DNA of 64,000 bases, from positions 372,001 to 436,000 of the forward strand of contig CAVYDJ010000001.1 in NCBI GenBank assembly GCA_963767285.1. The letters are read 5' to 3'. This stretch comes from WHSW01 sp963767285 (GTDB lineage Bacteria > Actinomycetota > Thermoleophilia > Solirubrobacterales > 70-9). Positions within the stretch are counted from its first letter, which is position 1, and each line of letters starts with the position of its first letter. Both the position numbers and the translations under genes were made by a program. Shown here in pieces: positions 7,594-15,787 of the stretch. The notes below the pieces were generated by a model that ran no database searches, was not told where the DNA came from, and was given only the letters and a program-made list of their open reading frames with translations.

Positions 7594-10023
7594 TCTTCTG
7601 CGTCGCGTGACTGAGCCGCCGCGGTCCCGCCGGGGACGGCGAGCTGGATCGAGATCGTGACCTTGAGCTTCTTTGCCTCGCGCCACGCCTTGCTGAGCTT
7701 CTTCGAGACCTTGAAGGTGACCCGGGCCGACGTCTGACCGGGAACCAGCGAGCTCTGCAGCGAGCCGAGCGTCTTCGCCTTCGCCCCGAGAGCCGACTCC
7801 GGGATCTTCGCGCTCGCCGAGCCGTTGAGGGTGCAGGCGCCGGTCGCCCCCGGCGGGCATAGGCCGGTGCTGCCGGTGTCGATCGTGATCTTCTTCTTGC
7901 CGCTCGCGGTCGGCGAGATCGCCGTCACTACGCCGGTCTTGCTGAGCGGGGTGTCGTCGATCGGAGGCGTTTCCGCCGGCGGTGTCTCGGTCGGCGGCGT
8001 CGCGGTCGGGGGCGCCGAGCGCCGGGTTGACGGTCTCGCAGCCGGAGACGATCGAGTCCGGGTCGATCGCGAGCGGGATCGCGGTTGGCCACGTCCGCGG
8101 CGCCGTCGCCGCAGTTGATCTCCGTGTCGGCGACGCCGTCGGCCGCGTTCAGGGTGTCGTCACCCGCCAGCCCGCGCAGGATGTCGGCGCCAAGCCCGGC
8201 GGTGAGGACGTTCGTCGCGGCGTTGCCGGTGAGCGTGTCGGCTCCGGCGCCGGTGGTGGCGTTCTCGACCGTGTCCAGGACGCTGTCGTCCTCGGTCGTT
8301 TCGCCGTCCTCGCCGGCGGTGTTCGACGAGACGTTCACCGCAACGTCGCCCGGCCGCGCGCCGTAGTTGACGCCGTCAACGTCGGCCCCACCGTCGATCA
8401 GGTCCGAGCCGTTCGCGGCGGCGCCCTCGTCGAAGCTGTCGTTGCCGGCGTTGCCGTTGAGCGCGTCGGCTCCCGCGGCCCCGGTCAGCGAGTCCGCCCC
8501 GTCGCCCCCGTTGAGCAGGTTGGCCGAGCCGTTCCCGGTCAGGGTGTCGTTGCCCGAGCCGGTGGTCGCGCTCTCGACGCTGTCGCGGAGGTCGTCGTCC
8601 TCGTTCGCCTCGCCGTCCTCGCCGTCAGCGTTCGAACCCAGGTTCGCCGTCACCGCGGCCGTGCGCTGGCCGTAGAGGACACCGTCCGTGCCCGCGCCGC
8701 CGTCGATCTCGTCGGCCCCGTTCGCCGCCGCTCCCTCGTCGAAGGTGTCGTTGCCGGCGTCACCGGAGAGGACGTCGTTGTCGCCGCCGCCGACGATCGT
8801 GTTGGCGAGCGGATTGCCGCGGATGACGTCGGGCCCCGAGCCGCCGATGAAGTTCTCGGTCCCCGTGATCCCGCCGTTCGGCGCCGCCAGGGTGGCGGTC
8901 GCCGGCTGGCCGTAGCCGAAGTCGGGGTCGAGGACGATCTGGCCGCGAATCTCGCCGCCGCCGTTGTTCGTCGTGTGGACGTTGAAGTAGGTGTTGCCGT
9001 CGCGGAGGATCGGCTCAGTGATCGCAGCGTTGGTGACGCCGTTCATCCCCGTCGAGAGGTTGCCCGCGCCGCCATCGGTGTAGACGGCGTCGCCGCCGAT
9101 CCCGAATATCACCGGGCCGTTGACGCCGGGCGCGCCGCTGTGGATGTGCGAATCGGTCACCGCCCCGGGGTCGGGCGGGTCCGGGAATGTCCGGATGTTC
9201 AGCGTGAAGTTGAACCGCTGACGTTCGGCAGGTCATCGAAAAAGACCGTTCCCTCGCCCGTGTTGGCGGTGACCACCGGCGGGTTCTGCTGAGCGCCCGT
9301 AAGGTTCGCCTCGAACGCCGCGTTCATCGGCGTGCCCACGTTGACGGCGCTTGTCCATCCGCTGTAGTCGACCGTGTCGTTGCCGGCACCTGCGTCGAAG
9401 CGGTGCCCCAGGTTCGTCCCTTCGGCGGGGATGAAGGTGTCATCGTCGTCGCCCGCGAAGACCTGGACCGGGCCGACGGTCGGCGAGGAGACGACGACCA
9501 GCGTGTCATTTCCCCCCGCGAGTCGGACGACTGCGCCGTCGACGTTCGCGTAGTCGATCGGCACTCCCGCTACCCCCGAGATCGAGCCACCGCCGACGGT
9601 GACGTTGTTGACCGCGTCGCCCATGAACGTGTCGAGCGGGAAATCCTGTCCCGCGCCACCGTCGTAGTTGAGCTCGGCCTGGATTACGGGCCTGCCCGAG
9701 TTCCCCGAGAAGACCTGAAACGCGTCGAGGCCGGTCCCGCCGTTGGCGGTGAAGATCGACGTGCTCGAGTTGGGTAGGGTCTGGTCGCCGGCCTGGCTCG
9801 TATCGAAGTCCAAACTGCTTGCGAACCCGGGATCAGCCGCATGGCTGTGCTGAAGCAGGGTTCCCGCCGTGTTGGCCTGGATCACCAGCTGGTTGAAGTT
9901 GTTGTCGCCGGTGAACGTCGCTGTCGTGCCGGCTGCCGACGCTGTGTAGGCAGCGTTCGCCGGTGCGGCGCACAGCGCCAATACAACAAGCGTGACCCCC
10001 GCCACTCTCATGATCTGCACCAT
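7574..10023 (-). pseudogene. Secreted CHRD / RTX calcium-binding protein, frameshifted
   Basis: A signal peptide (MRVAGVTLVVLALCAAPANA, from ATG 10011 or 10023) leads a beta-rich region. A CHRD domain follows (AFEANLTGAQQNPPV... continuing as SHIHSGAPGVNGPVIFGIG), then several RTX nonapeptide-type repeats (GGDNDVLSGDAGNDTF, GNDTLTGNGSANLLNGGDGAD), and finally a Thr/Pro linker and a beta domain ending KIKAPKQ and TAG 7574. The protein can only be read by changing frame near 9218, 8075, 8010 and 7611, each by one base. Coding character is unbroken on both sides of every break. The breaks are therefore either recent mutations or sequence errors; repaired, the protein would be about 810 residues. 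Confidence 0.7.
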
Positions 10024-10049
10024 ACCGCCGGCGCGGCGGTCCGCAAGGT

Positions 10050-10055
10050 CATAAT
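10050..10055 (+). promoter_or_regulatory. Possible -10 element of the 2-hydroxyacid oxidase gene
   Basis: CATAAT lies eight bases before the ATG at 10064 in an otherwise GC-rich divergent intergenic region, which would give a leaderless transcript. No convincing -35 is seen. Confidence 0.3.
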
Positions 10056-10063
10056 CTGGACCG

Positions 10064-11261
10064 ATGCCGGACCCGCCCGTCCACGGCCCGCCCTTCGCCG
10101 GCTACCAGGCCGAGATCTTCCTCGGCGGGATGGCCGGCTCAGAGCCCGAGCAACCCGATCTCGCTCGCCGAGCTCGAGCGGCTGGTCGAGGAGACACTGG
10201 AGGATCCGAAGGCGACCTCCTACGTGTTCGGCGGCGCGGGGCGCGAGGACACGATGCGGGCCAACCTGGAGGCGTTCCGGCGCTGGCGGATCGTCCCGCG
10301 GATGCTGCGCGACGTCTCCGAACGCGACCTCTCGGTCACCGTGCTCGGGACCGAGATGCCGGCGCCGATGCTGCTGGCGCCGATCGGGGTGCAGTCGATC
10401 CTCCACGAGGACGGGGAGCTCGCCGTCGCCCGCGCAGCCGCGGCGGTTGGGCTGCCGATGATCCTCAGCACCGTCTCGTCCTTCACGCTCGAGGAGGTCG
10501 CGGAGGCGGCGGGCGGGCCCAAGTGGTTTCAGCTCTACATGCCGAACAGCCGCGAGTTCGCGTCCAGTCTCGTCAGCCGCGCGGAGCGGGCCGGCTACGA
10601 GGCGATCGTGCTCACCGTCGACACGTTCCTTCAGGGCTGGAAGCCGCGTGACCTGCAGAGCGCGTGGATGCCCCAGCTGGCCGGCATCGGGCTCGCCAAC
10701 TACACCTCCGACCCGGTCTTCGAGTCGATGCTCGAAAGGCCCGCGGAGGAGGACCCTCAAGGGGTGATCGGCCAGTTCATCGTCCAGTTCGCGAACCCGA
10801 AGCTGAGCTGGGACGACCTCGAGTTCCTGCGCGCCGAGACCGAGCTGCCGATCCTGATCAAGGGCGTCCTGCATCCCGACGACGCGCGGATGGCGGGGGA
10901 GCGCGGGATCGACGGGGTCGTCGTCTCCAACCACGGCGGCCGCCAGGTCGACGGCGAGATCGCGGCGCTGGACGCGCTCCCGGGGGTCGTCGACGCGGTC
11001 GGCGACGAGCTCGCGGTGCTGCTCGACAGCGGCGTGCGCTCGGGCGCCGACGTCGCCAAGGCACTCGCGCTCGGCGCGAACGCGGTCGCGGTCGGGCGTC
11101 CGTATCTGTGGGGCCTGGCGCTCGGCGGCGAGGCCGGTGCGCTGGCGGTTCTACGCGCTGTGCTCGCCGAGCTCGATCTGACGATCGGCCTCACCGGCCA
11201 CCGGAGCCCTGCCGACCTCGGCCCGGAGTTGCTTGCGCGGGAGGGCGAGTCGCCCGGTTGA
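10064..11261 (+). pseudogene. FMN-dependent alpha-hydroxy-acid oxidase (lactate 2-monooxygenase-like), one frameshift
   Basis: The first frame gives the family N-terminus PPFAGYQAEIFLGGMAGS. The second frame, from about 10145, gives NPISLAELERLVEETLEDP and the complete FMN barrel, with FGGAGREDTMRANLEAF, the substrate/FMN block KWFQLYMPNSREF, the catalytic-His motif SNHGGRQVDG and LDSGVRSGADVAKALALGA. Together they make a normal-length protein of ~398 residues oxidising an L-2-hydroxyacid. One base too many (or two too few) near 10145 breaks the frame. No slippery heptamer is visible, so an indel, not programmed shifting, is likely. Translation from an internal start would lose the N-terminal ~30-50 residues. 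Confidence 0.75.
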
Positions 11262-11309
11262 GTTCAGCCCGCCGGGCGTCGATACTCCTTGGGACGTGGA
11301 GGTCGATAA

Positions 11310-11519
11310 CCGCGGTACGGCTGCTGCGCAGTTGCCCTCAGCGCCACGCAGCCAAACCTGCCGTCCGGCTGGTTCGGCGGCCGCACGATCGCGATCCACG
11401 GGACCTCGGGACCGCTCGGCGTCGCCGCCTCGAACGGCTGCGTCCGGGCCGCGAACGAGAGCGTCGCCGAGCTCATCCGCACGGTCCCGCTCGGGGCCCC
11501 GGTCTTCATCAGGAGCTAG
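11310..11519 (+). pseudogene. C-terminal remnant of an L,D-transpeptidase (YkuD)
   Basis: Directly after the hydroxyacid oxidase, a plus frame reads RYGCCAVALSATQPNLPSGW, then FGGRTIAIHGTSGPLGVAASNGCVRAANE and ends RTVPLGAPVFIRS at TAG 11517. The spaced His (IHGT) and SNGCVR correspond to the YkuD catalytic His and S/T-x-G-C-x-R nucleophile motif. The frame is stopped by TAA at 11307 and no upstream portion of the domain is found. This is therefore a 5'-truncated fragment of a cell-wall cross-linking enzyme, not a working gene. Confidence 0.7.
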
Positions 11520-12892
11520 GCGGCGGCGCGCTCGGCCAGCGCCGCCTCCAGGTCGGCGGCGAACTCGTCGATGTCGGCGAGCAGGTCGCGGTCGCCGGCG
11601 AGGCCGAAGAAGACGCCGCCGTCGTAGCTCAGCACCCCGATCGAGAGCGCGTGGTTCTGGGGCGAGAGCGGGACGAACGGGTAGATCGCCTCGATCCGGC
11701 GCCCCAGCAGATAGAAGGGCATCTGCGGCCCGGGGACGTTGGAGACGACGAGGTTGAAGGCGAGCGGCCGTGAGATCGCGCCGGCAAGCACCCGGTTGAC
11801 GGTCGGCGGCGTCCATCCGGTCGCCTCGATGATCAGCGAGGCGGCGGTGGCCTGCTCGGACGCCTTCAGCCGCGTCGTCTCGGCGTGGATGCGCTCGAGG
11901 CGCGCGCGGGCGTCACGCTCGCCGATGGGCAGTTTGACCAGCAGGGTCGCGATCCGGTTCCCCAGCTCGAGGTCCTCGCCGGGCTTGCGGATGCTCATCG
12001 GGACGAGCCCGACGAGATGCTGTGGGACCTCGGCCCCGCGGCGCTCGAACAGCCGTCGCAACCCACCAGCGGCGACGGAGAGGATGACGTCGTTGACGGT
12101 CGCGCCGGAGTCGCCGCGCATGGACTTCAGCAGGTCGAGCTCGGTCCGCACATAGGCGACCCGGCGGTCGCGCCCGACCTCCTCGTTGAGGAACGTCCGG
12201 GGCGCCGTCGGCCCGCTGGCGGCCAGCTTCGCGAACCCCTCGGCGGTCCTCACCACCCGCCCGGCGGTCGACCGAGGCATCGTCAGCGCTCCGCGCGCGG
12301 CCTTGGTCGCGGCCCGCAGCGGTGCCCGGATCCGGTCGGAGGCGTCGCGAACGAAGAGCAGCTCGGGGCTCGGCTCGTCGGGCTCCCAGCGTTCCTCGGA
12401 GACCTCCATCTGCGTGCCCTCGGGACTGGCGTCGAGGATGATCGTGCCGACGTCGATCGCCGCCACTCCGTCGACGAGCGCGTGATGGGTCTTGTTGACG
12501 TAGGCGTGGCGCTTGCCCTCCAGGCCCTCAACGAGATAGAGCTGCCACAGCGGCCGCGTCAGGTCGAGCGGCTCGGAGACCACCCGGCCAACGAGCTCGC
12601 GCAGCTCCGCCATCCCGCCCGGCTTCGGCAGCGCGACCCGGCGCACGTGGCGCTCGATGTCGAAGCGCGGGTCGTCGGCCCAGAGCGGGTTGGAGAGCGC
12701 GATCGGCCCGGTGGAGGTGATGCGCTGGCGAAAGCGCGGGATCAGCCCAAGGCGCGACTCGACGTGCTCGACCAGTGCGCCGAAGTCGGGCGGCTCGCCC
12801 TTGGCGACGATCGTCGCTCCGACGTGAACGTGAATCGGCCCCCGCTCGGCGAGCAAGGAGGACATGTCGGAGGCCGAGAGCCGGTCGCTCAC
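11516..12892 (-). CDS. Wax ester synthase / diacylglycerol acyltransferase (WS/DGAT) family
   Basis: A 458-residue WES_acyltransf protein. The catalytic HHxxxDG motif appears as KTHHALVDGVAAID near residue 135. PLWQLYLVEGLEGKR precedes it, and the C-terminal domain has NLVVSNVPGPQMPFYLLGRR, characteristic of the DUF1298 half. It esterifies acyl-CoA with a long-chain alcohol or diacylglycerol to make neutral-lipid stores. The start is GTG 12892, giving the conserved DRLSASDMSSLLAER opening. Its stop overlaps that of the YkuD remnant. Confidence 0.85.
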   Translation of the reverse strand: MSDRLSASDMSSLLAERGPIHVHVGATIVAKGEPPDFGALVEHVESRLGLIPRFRQRITSTGPIALSNPLWADDPRFDIERHVRRVALPKPGGMAELRELVGRVVSEPLDLTRPLWQLYLVEGLEGKRHAYVNKTHHALVDGVAAIDVGTIILDASPEGTQMEVSEERWEPDEPSPELLFVRDASDRIRAPLRAATKAARGALTMPRSTAGRVVRTAEGFAKLAASGPTAPRTFLNEEVGRDRRVAYVRTELDLLKSMRGDSGATVNDVILSVAAGGLRRLFERRGAEVPQHLVGLVPMSIRKPGEDLELGNRIATLLVKLPIGERDARARLERIHAETTRLKASEQATAASLIIEATGWTPPTVNRVLAGAISRPLAFNLVVSNVPGPQMPFYLLGRRIEAIYPFVPLSPQNHALSIGVLSYDGGVFFGLAGDRDLLADIDEFAADLEAALAERAAA

Positions 12893-12904
12893 CGGTGAGC
12901 CGTC

Positions 12905-13399
12905 TTACTCGGTGGCATGGGCGGCCTGCTCGCCCATGAACTCCTCCAAGCCCTCCCGCGCCTGTCCGCGGATCTTGCCCTGGACCGGAGGCGACCAGCC
13001 GAGCAGCACGCCCATGGGCCCGAGCGCCTGGCGCGCCCACGCGTAGAGGTCGAACTCGTCGCGGTGGTCGGCGATCAGCCCGTTCTCGAACCGGAAGCTC
13101 GCGTCGATCGGGTTGTGGACCGCGCGGCCGGTCGAGAAGGTGTAGTCGGCGTCCCAGTGGGCCGAGCCGGTTTCCGCGTCGGCTTCGACCTCCGAGTGGA
13201 CGATCTTCAGGTCGGTGGCACGGCCGCAGAGCATCCGCCACATCGCCCCGACCTCGGGGCCGTGGAGGTCCTGGAAGACCGGGTCGTGGAAGTGCGCGTC
13301 GGCCGTGTAGCACGCGGCCATCGTCTCGCCGTCCTGGCGCGCGAACGCCTCGTAGAAGCGGTTGATGAGAGCGGCGTTGGCCGCGGGATCGCCGGACAC
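12905..13399 (-). CDS. SnoaL-like / NTF2-fold protein
   Basis: A 164-residue protein with the cone-fold signature AALINRFYEAFARQDGETMAAC, YTADAHFHDPVFQDLHGPEV and DASFRFENGLIADHRDEFDLYAWARQALG. These are features of the SnoaL subgroup often annotated as nuclear transport factor 2 family. The GTG at 13399 is used because the conserved helix begins ten residues later; the frame upstream belongs to no recognisable domain. It lies 12 bases before the WS/DGAT GTG, suggesting the two are co-transcribed, possibly for lipid or ketone metabolism. Confidence 0.72.
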   Translation of the reverse strand: MSGDPAANAALINRFYEAFARQDGETMAACYTADAHFHDPVFQDLHGPEVGAMWRMLCGRATDLKIVHSEVEADAETGSAHWDADYTFSTGRAVHNPIDASFRFENGLIADHRDEFDLYAWARQALGPMGVLLGWSPPVQGKIRGQAREGLEEFMGEQAAHATE

Positions 13400-13421
13400 G
13401 AGGCCGATCGTATCCGCTGCG

Positions 13422-13604
13422 CTAGAGCACCATGAACCAGAACGCCGAGTCGACCGCGGTGCCGGCCGCATTGAAGGTCTTCGCGGTGAAGCCGCCCGAC
13501 CCGTCGAGGGAGCTGCACGTCGCCATTCCGATCGCCACAGTCGCGATGACGGCCGTGTCCGAGTGAGCGACGACCATGTCGGGTTCTCCCTGGATCGGTG
13601 TCCC
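13422..13604 (-). pseudogene. Orphan C-terminal domain fragment, in frame after the stop of the LDG protein
   Basis: After the TGA at 13605 the same frame stays open for ~60 codons to TAG 13422. It reads GTPIQGEPDMVVAHSDTAV, ATVAIGMATCSSLDGSGGF and TFNAAGTAVDSAFWFMVL. The last block is what the C-terminus of LDG/collagen-like surface proteins in this clade usually looks like. It is either a leftover from a duplicated tail or the original end of the upstream protein cut off by a nonsense mutation. An ATG at 13577 could start it alone, but no export signal would be present. Confidence 0.5.
13577..13599. repeat. 23-bp direct repeat, second copy at 14593-14615
   Basis: The same 23 bases (core GGGTTCTCCCTGGATCGG) occur at 13577-13599 and 14593-14615, 1016 bases apart. 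One copy lies just after the LDG gene stop and the other immediately inside its start codon. The two copies are read in different frames, so the identity is at DNA level. It looks like the footprint of a duplication or recombination event. Confidence 0.75.
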
Positions 13605-14618
13605 TCACGGCACCACGTCGACGATGAAGCCGAAGGTGGCGTCCTCGGCGGCGCCCGCGTCGTCGAAGGTCAGGACGTCGAACTGCGCCCCTCCGCCGAT
13701 GAGGCAGCCGGCTTCGTTCCACACGGCGGCGTGGAACTCGTTCCCGACCGGAGAGATCACAGGGCGGATGAGTGAGCACGACGTACCTGAGTTGGGGAAC
13801 GTCCCGTCGTTGATCGTCACGGTGTAGTCACCCTCGCCGTTCCTGACGGACGTGATGCCGGTCGAAAGCGGGTTGCCGTTCGACCCGTTGACGAGGCCGC
13901 TCACCCTCGCGAAGTCGTCGGACTCGACGCCGTCCAGGACCTGTGCATCCGCTGCCTTCGCGGTCGCGCCCAGGAACGCGCTCGAGTCCTGGCCGTCGAG
14001 CAGCTCCGAGTCCGCCGCCTTCGCGGTCGCGCCCAAGAACGCGCTCGAGTCCTGGCCGTCGAGCAGCTCCGAGTCGGTCGCCTTCTCGTCGGCGCGCAGG
14101 AAAGCGCTGGGCGCGTTCCCCCTCAACAGCGCCGAGTCGGCTGCCCTGGCGCCTGTGCGCAGGAAGGCGTCAGCCGGCTGTCCCTCGAGCAGCGCCGAGT
14201 CGGCCGCCCGCTCAGCCTGGCCGAGGAAGTCCGCGGCGTGCAGGCCGTCGAGCATGTCGGCGTTCAGGTTCTCTACGAGGCCGGTGTTCGAGCTCTTGAC
14301 GGTGAACGGGACCGACCCCTTCGACTTGAAGCGGACCGCCTCGGCCTTCCCCTTGTTCTGGTAGAGGACGCACTCGTTCTTGTTGCTGTCGCACTTGACC
14401 TTGTCGGTGCCCGCCTTCTTGCTCAGGTCGTCGACGCCCGCGAACGCAACCGACGACACGGTGATCCCCAGCACGAGCGCAGCGATGATCAGATCTCGAG
14501 GCGGACGGCGCCGCGGGCGGGCGGTCCCCTCCGCCGCGGGCGCGCCGTAGCGGTCGCTCCACGCACATTCCCACGCGCCGGACAGATCCCCCTGTCGGGT
14601 TCTCCCTGGATCGGTCAC
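13605..14618 (-). CDS. LDG-repeat surface/secreted protein with N-terminal membrane anchor
   Basis: A 337-residue protein. It has a charged N-terminus, one hydrophobic segment at ~41-60 (LIIAALVLGITVSSVAFAG), then VKCDSNKNECVLYQNKGKAEAV. Five tandem ~21-22-residue repeats follow, with consensus A..ADSxLLDGQDSSAFLxA (two consecutive copies are nearly identical), then a beta-rich C-terminus with two cysteines. LDG-type repeats of this sort decorate exported proteins in Thermoleophilia; function is unknown, probably cell surface. The start GTG 14618 lies next to the 23-bp repeat, so the first ~15 residues may be acquired. See also the in-frame tail after its stop. Confidence 0.65.
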   Translation of the reverse strand: MTDPGRTRQGDLSGAWECAWSDRYGAPAAEGTARPRRRPPRDLIIAALVLGITVSSVAFAGVDDLSKKAGTDKVKCDSNKNECVLYQNKGKAEAVRFKSKGSVPFTVKSSNTGLVENLNADMLDGLHAADFLGQAERAADSALLEGQPADAFLRTGARAADSALLRGNAPSAFLRADEKATDSELLDGQDSSAFLGATAKAADSELLDGQDSSAFLGATAKAADAQVLDGVESDDFARVSGLVNGSNGNPLSTGITSVRNGEGDYTVTINDGTFPNSGTSCSLIRPVISPVGNEFHAAVWNEAGCLIGGGAQFDVLTFDDAGAAEDATFGFIVDVVP

Positions 14619-14685
14619 TCGCGCCGATTGTCCCCCGAGTCCGAGCCGATGTCAATCGGCCGGTCCCTGCGAGCATGCCGGTCCG

Positions 14686-15690
14686 ATGGGGCAGTCGAAA
14701 CGAAAGCGCGAGCTCGGCCGCGGCGAGCGGATCCTGCCCGGGGTCTGGCGGCTGCGCCTGCCGCTGCCCTGGCCCGGGGTGCCGCACGTCAACGCGTTCG
14801 CCGTTCGAGCCGGCGACGGGATCGTCCTCTTCGACACCGGGATGGCGACCGAGGACGGCCAGCGCCAGCTCGAGCTGGCCCTCGCCCAGGTCGGGTTCCG
14901 GCTCGAGGACGTGCAGCTGATCGTCTGCACGCATGCCCACACCGACCATTACGGGCTCGCCGGGCCGATCGTCGACCGCTCCGGGGCCGAGCTGTGGATG
15001 CATCCGGCCTGGGAGCACATCCGGGCGATGATCGACGACCCCGACGCGACGCTCGACCGGCGGATCGAGGTGGCGCGCCAGAGCGGCGTCCCGCCGGCCG
15101 GGCTCGAGCAATACGAGAAGTCGCGCCGCGGCAGCGACCCCGGGATCGTCCGCGCGGTGGTGCCCGACCGCGACCTGGTCCCCGGGGTCGAGGTGTCGAC
15201 CGACCTTGGCGTCTGGCAGGTGATCGAGACGCCGGGCCACGCGCCCTCGCACGTCTGCCTGCATCAGCCCGACACCGGCCTGCTGATCTCCGGCGACCAC
15301 CTGCTCGGTCGGATCTCGCTGTTCTTCGACTACGGGCACACCCCCGACCCGGTGGCCGAGTTCATCGGCGGGCTCGACGAGGTCGACGCGCTCGGGCACA
15401 CGAGCCTCTGCCTCGCCGGTCACGGGCGGCCGTTCCGCGACATCCCGGGGAAGGTGGCCGGGAACCGCGCCGAGGTCGGGCGCCAGCGCGGCGGGGTCCG
15501 GGCCGGGCTCGCCGAGGGGCCGCGGACAGCGTTCGAGCTGATCGGCGACGTGATCGGCCCGGAGAACCTCAACCCCGCGACCGCGGCCTGGGGCCTGCAG
15601 TTGGCGCTCGCCTACCTCGACCATTTGGTCCTCGCCGGTGAGGTCGAGGAGGTCGAGGGCTCCGACCCGCGCCAGTGGCGACTGGCCTGA
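14686..15690 (+). CDS. MBL-fold metallo-hydrolase
   Basis: A 334-residue metallo-beta-lactamase-fold protein. The core shows IVLFDTGM, then the zinc motif CTHAHTDHYG (HxHxDH) at residues ~83-88, the second His in TPGHAPSHVCL, the bridging Asp in LISGDHLLG and the last His in LAGHGRPF. After residue ~250 there is a helical C-terminal domain (PRTAFELIGDVIG, LALAYLDHLVLAGEVE) resembling the winged-helix tail of RNase Z-unrelated MBL hydrolases. Substrate unknown; thioester or lactone hydrolysis is plausible for this subgroup. Confidence 0.8.
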   Translation: MGQSKRKRELGRGERILPGVWRLRLPLPWPGVPHVNAFAVRAGDGIVLFDTGMATEDGQRQLELALAQVGFRLEDVQLIVCTHAHTDHYGLAGPIVDRSGAELWMHPAWEHIRAMIDDPDATLDRRIEVARQSGVPPAGLEQYEKSRRGSDPGIVRAVVPDRDLVPGVEVSTDLGVWQVIETPGHAPSHVCLHQPDTGLLISGDHLLGRISLFFDYGHTPDPVAEFIGGLDEVDALGHTSLCLAGHGRPFRDIPGKVAGNRAEVGRQRGGVRAGLAEGPRTAFELIGDVIGPENLNPATAAWGLQLALAYLDHLVLAGEVEEVEGSDPRQWRLA

Positions 15691-15712
15691 GCTATCTAGA
15701 ATCCCCCTCCAA

Positions 15713-15785
15713 GCGCCCGTAGCTCAGCGGATAGAGCGTCCGGCTACGAACCGGGAGGTCGCACGTTCGAATCGTGCCGGGCGCG
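15713..15785 (+). tRNA. tRNA-Arg (anticodon ACG)
   Basis: A 73-nt class I tRNA: acceptor GCGCCCG/CGGGCGC, D-arm AGCTCAGCGGATAGAGC, anticodon stem-loop CCGGCTACGAACCGG (anticodon ACG, the TadA substrate), T-loop TTCGAAT, discriminator G. CCA is not encoded. The TadA gene is in this window at 52925. Confidence 0.95.
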
Positions 15786-15787
15786 CT

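Noticed and set aside
8120..8870. Tandem-looking short repeats in the RTX region as a possible CRISPR or VNTR array
   Set aside because: They encode RTX nonapeptide units with diverged codons, with no constant repeat and unique spacer pattern.
7611..10150. Programmed frameshifting or phase variation to explain the breaks
   Set aside because: No slippery heptamers are seen and the runs at the breaks are only about 3-5 bases, too short for contingency tracts; direction of shift also varies.
11264..11509. An 81-residue minus-strand frame between the oxidase and the WS/DGAT gene
   Set aside because: It is the antisense of the YkuD remnant, which has clear catalytic motifs on the plus strand.
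13605..13607. TGA read as selenocysteine, extending the LDG protein
   Set aside because: No selenoprotein family context and the following segment looks like a separate C-terminal module; a true stop or nonsense mutation is simpler.
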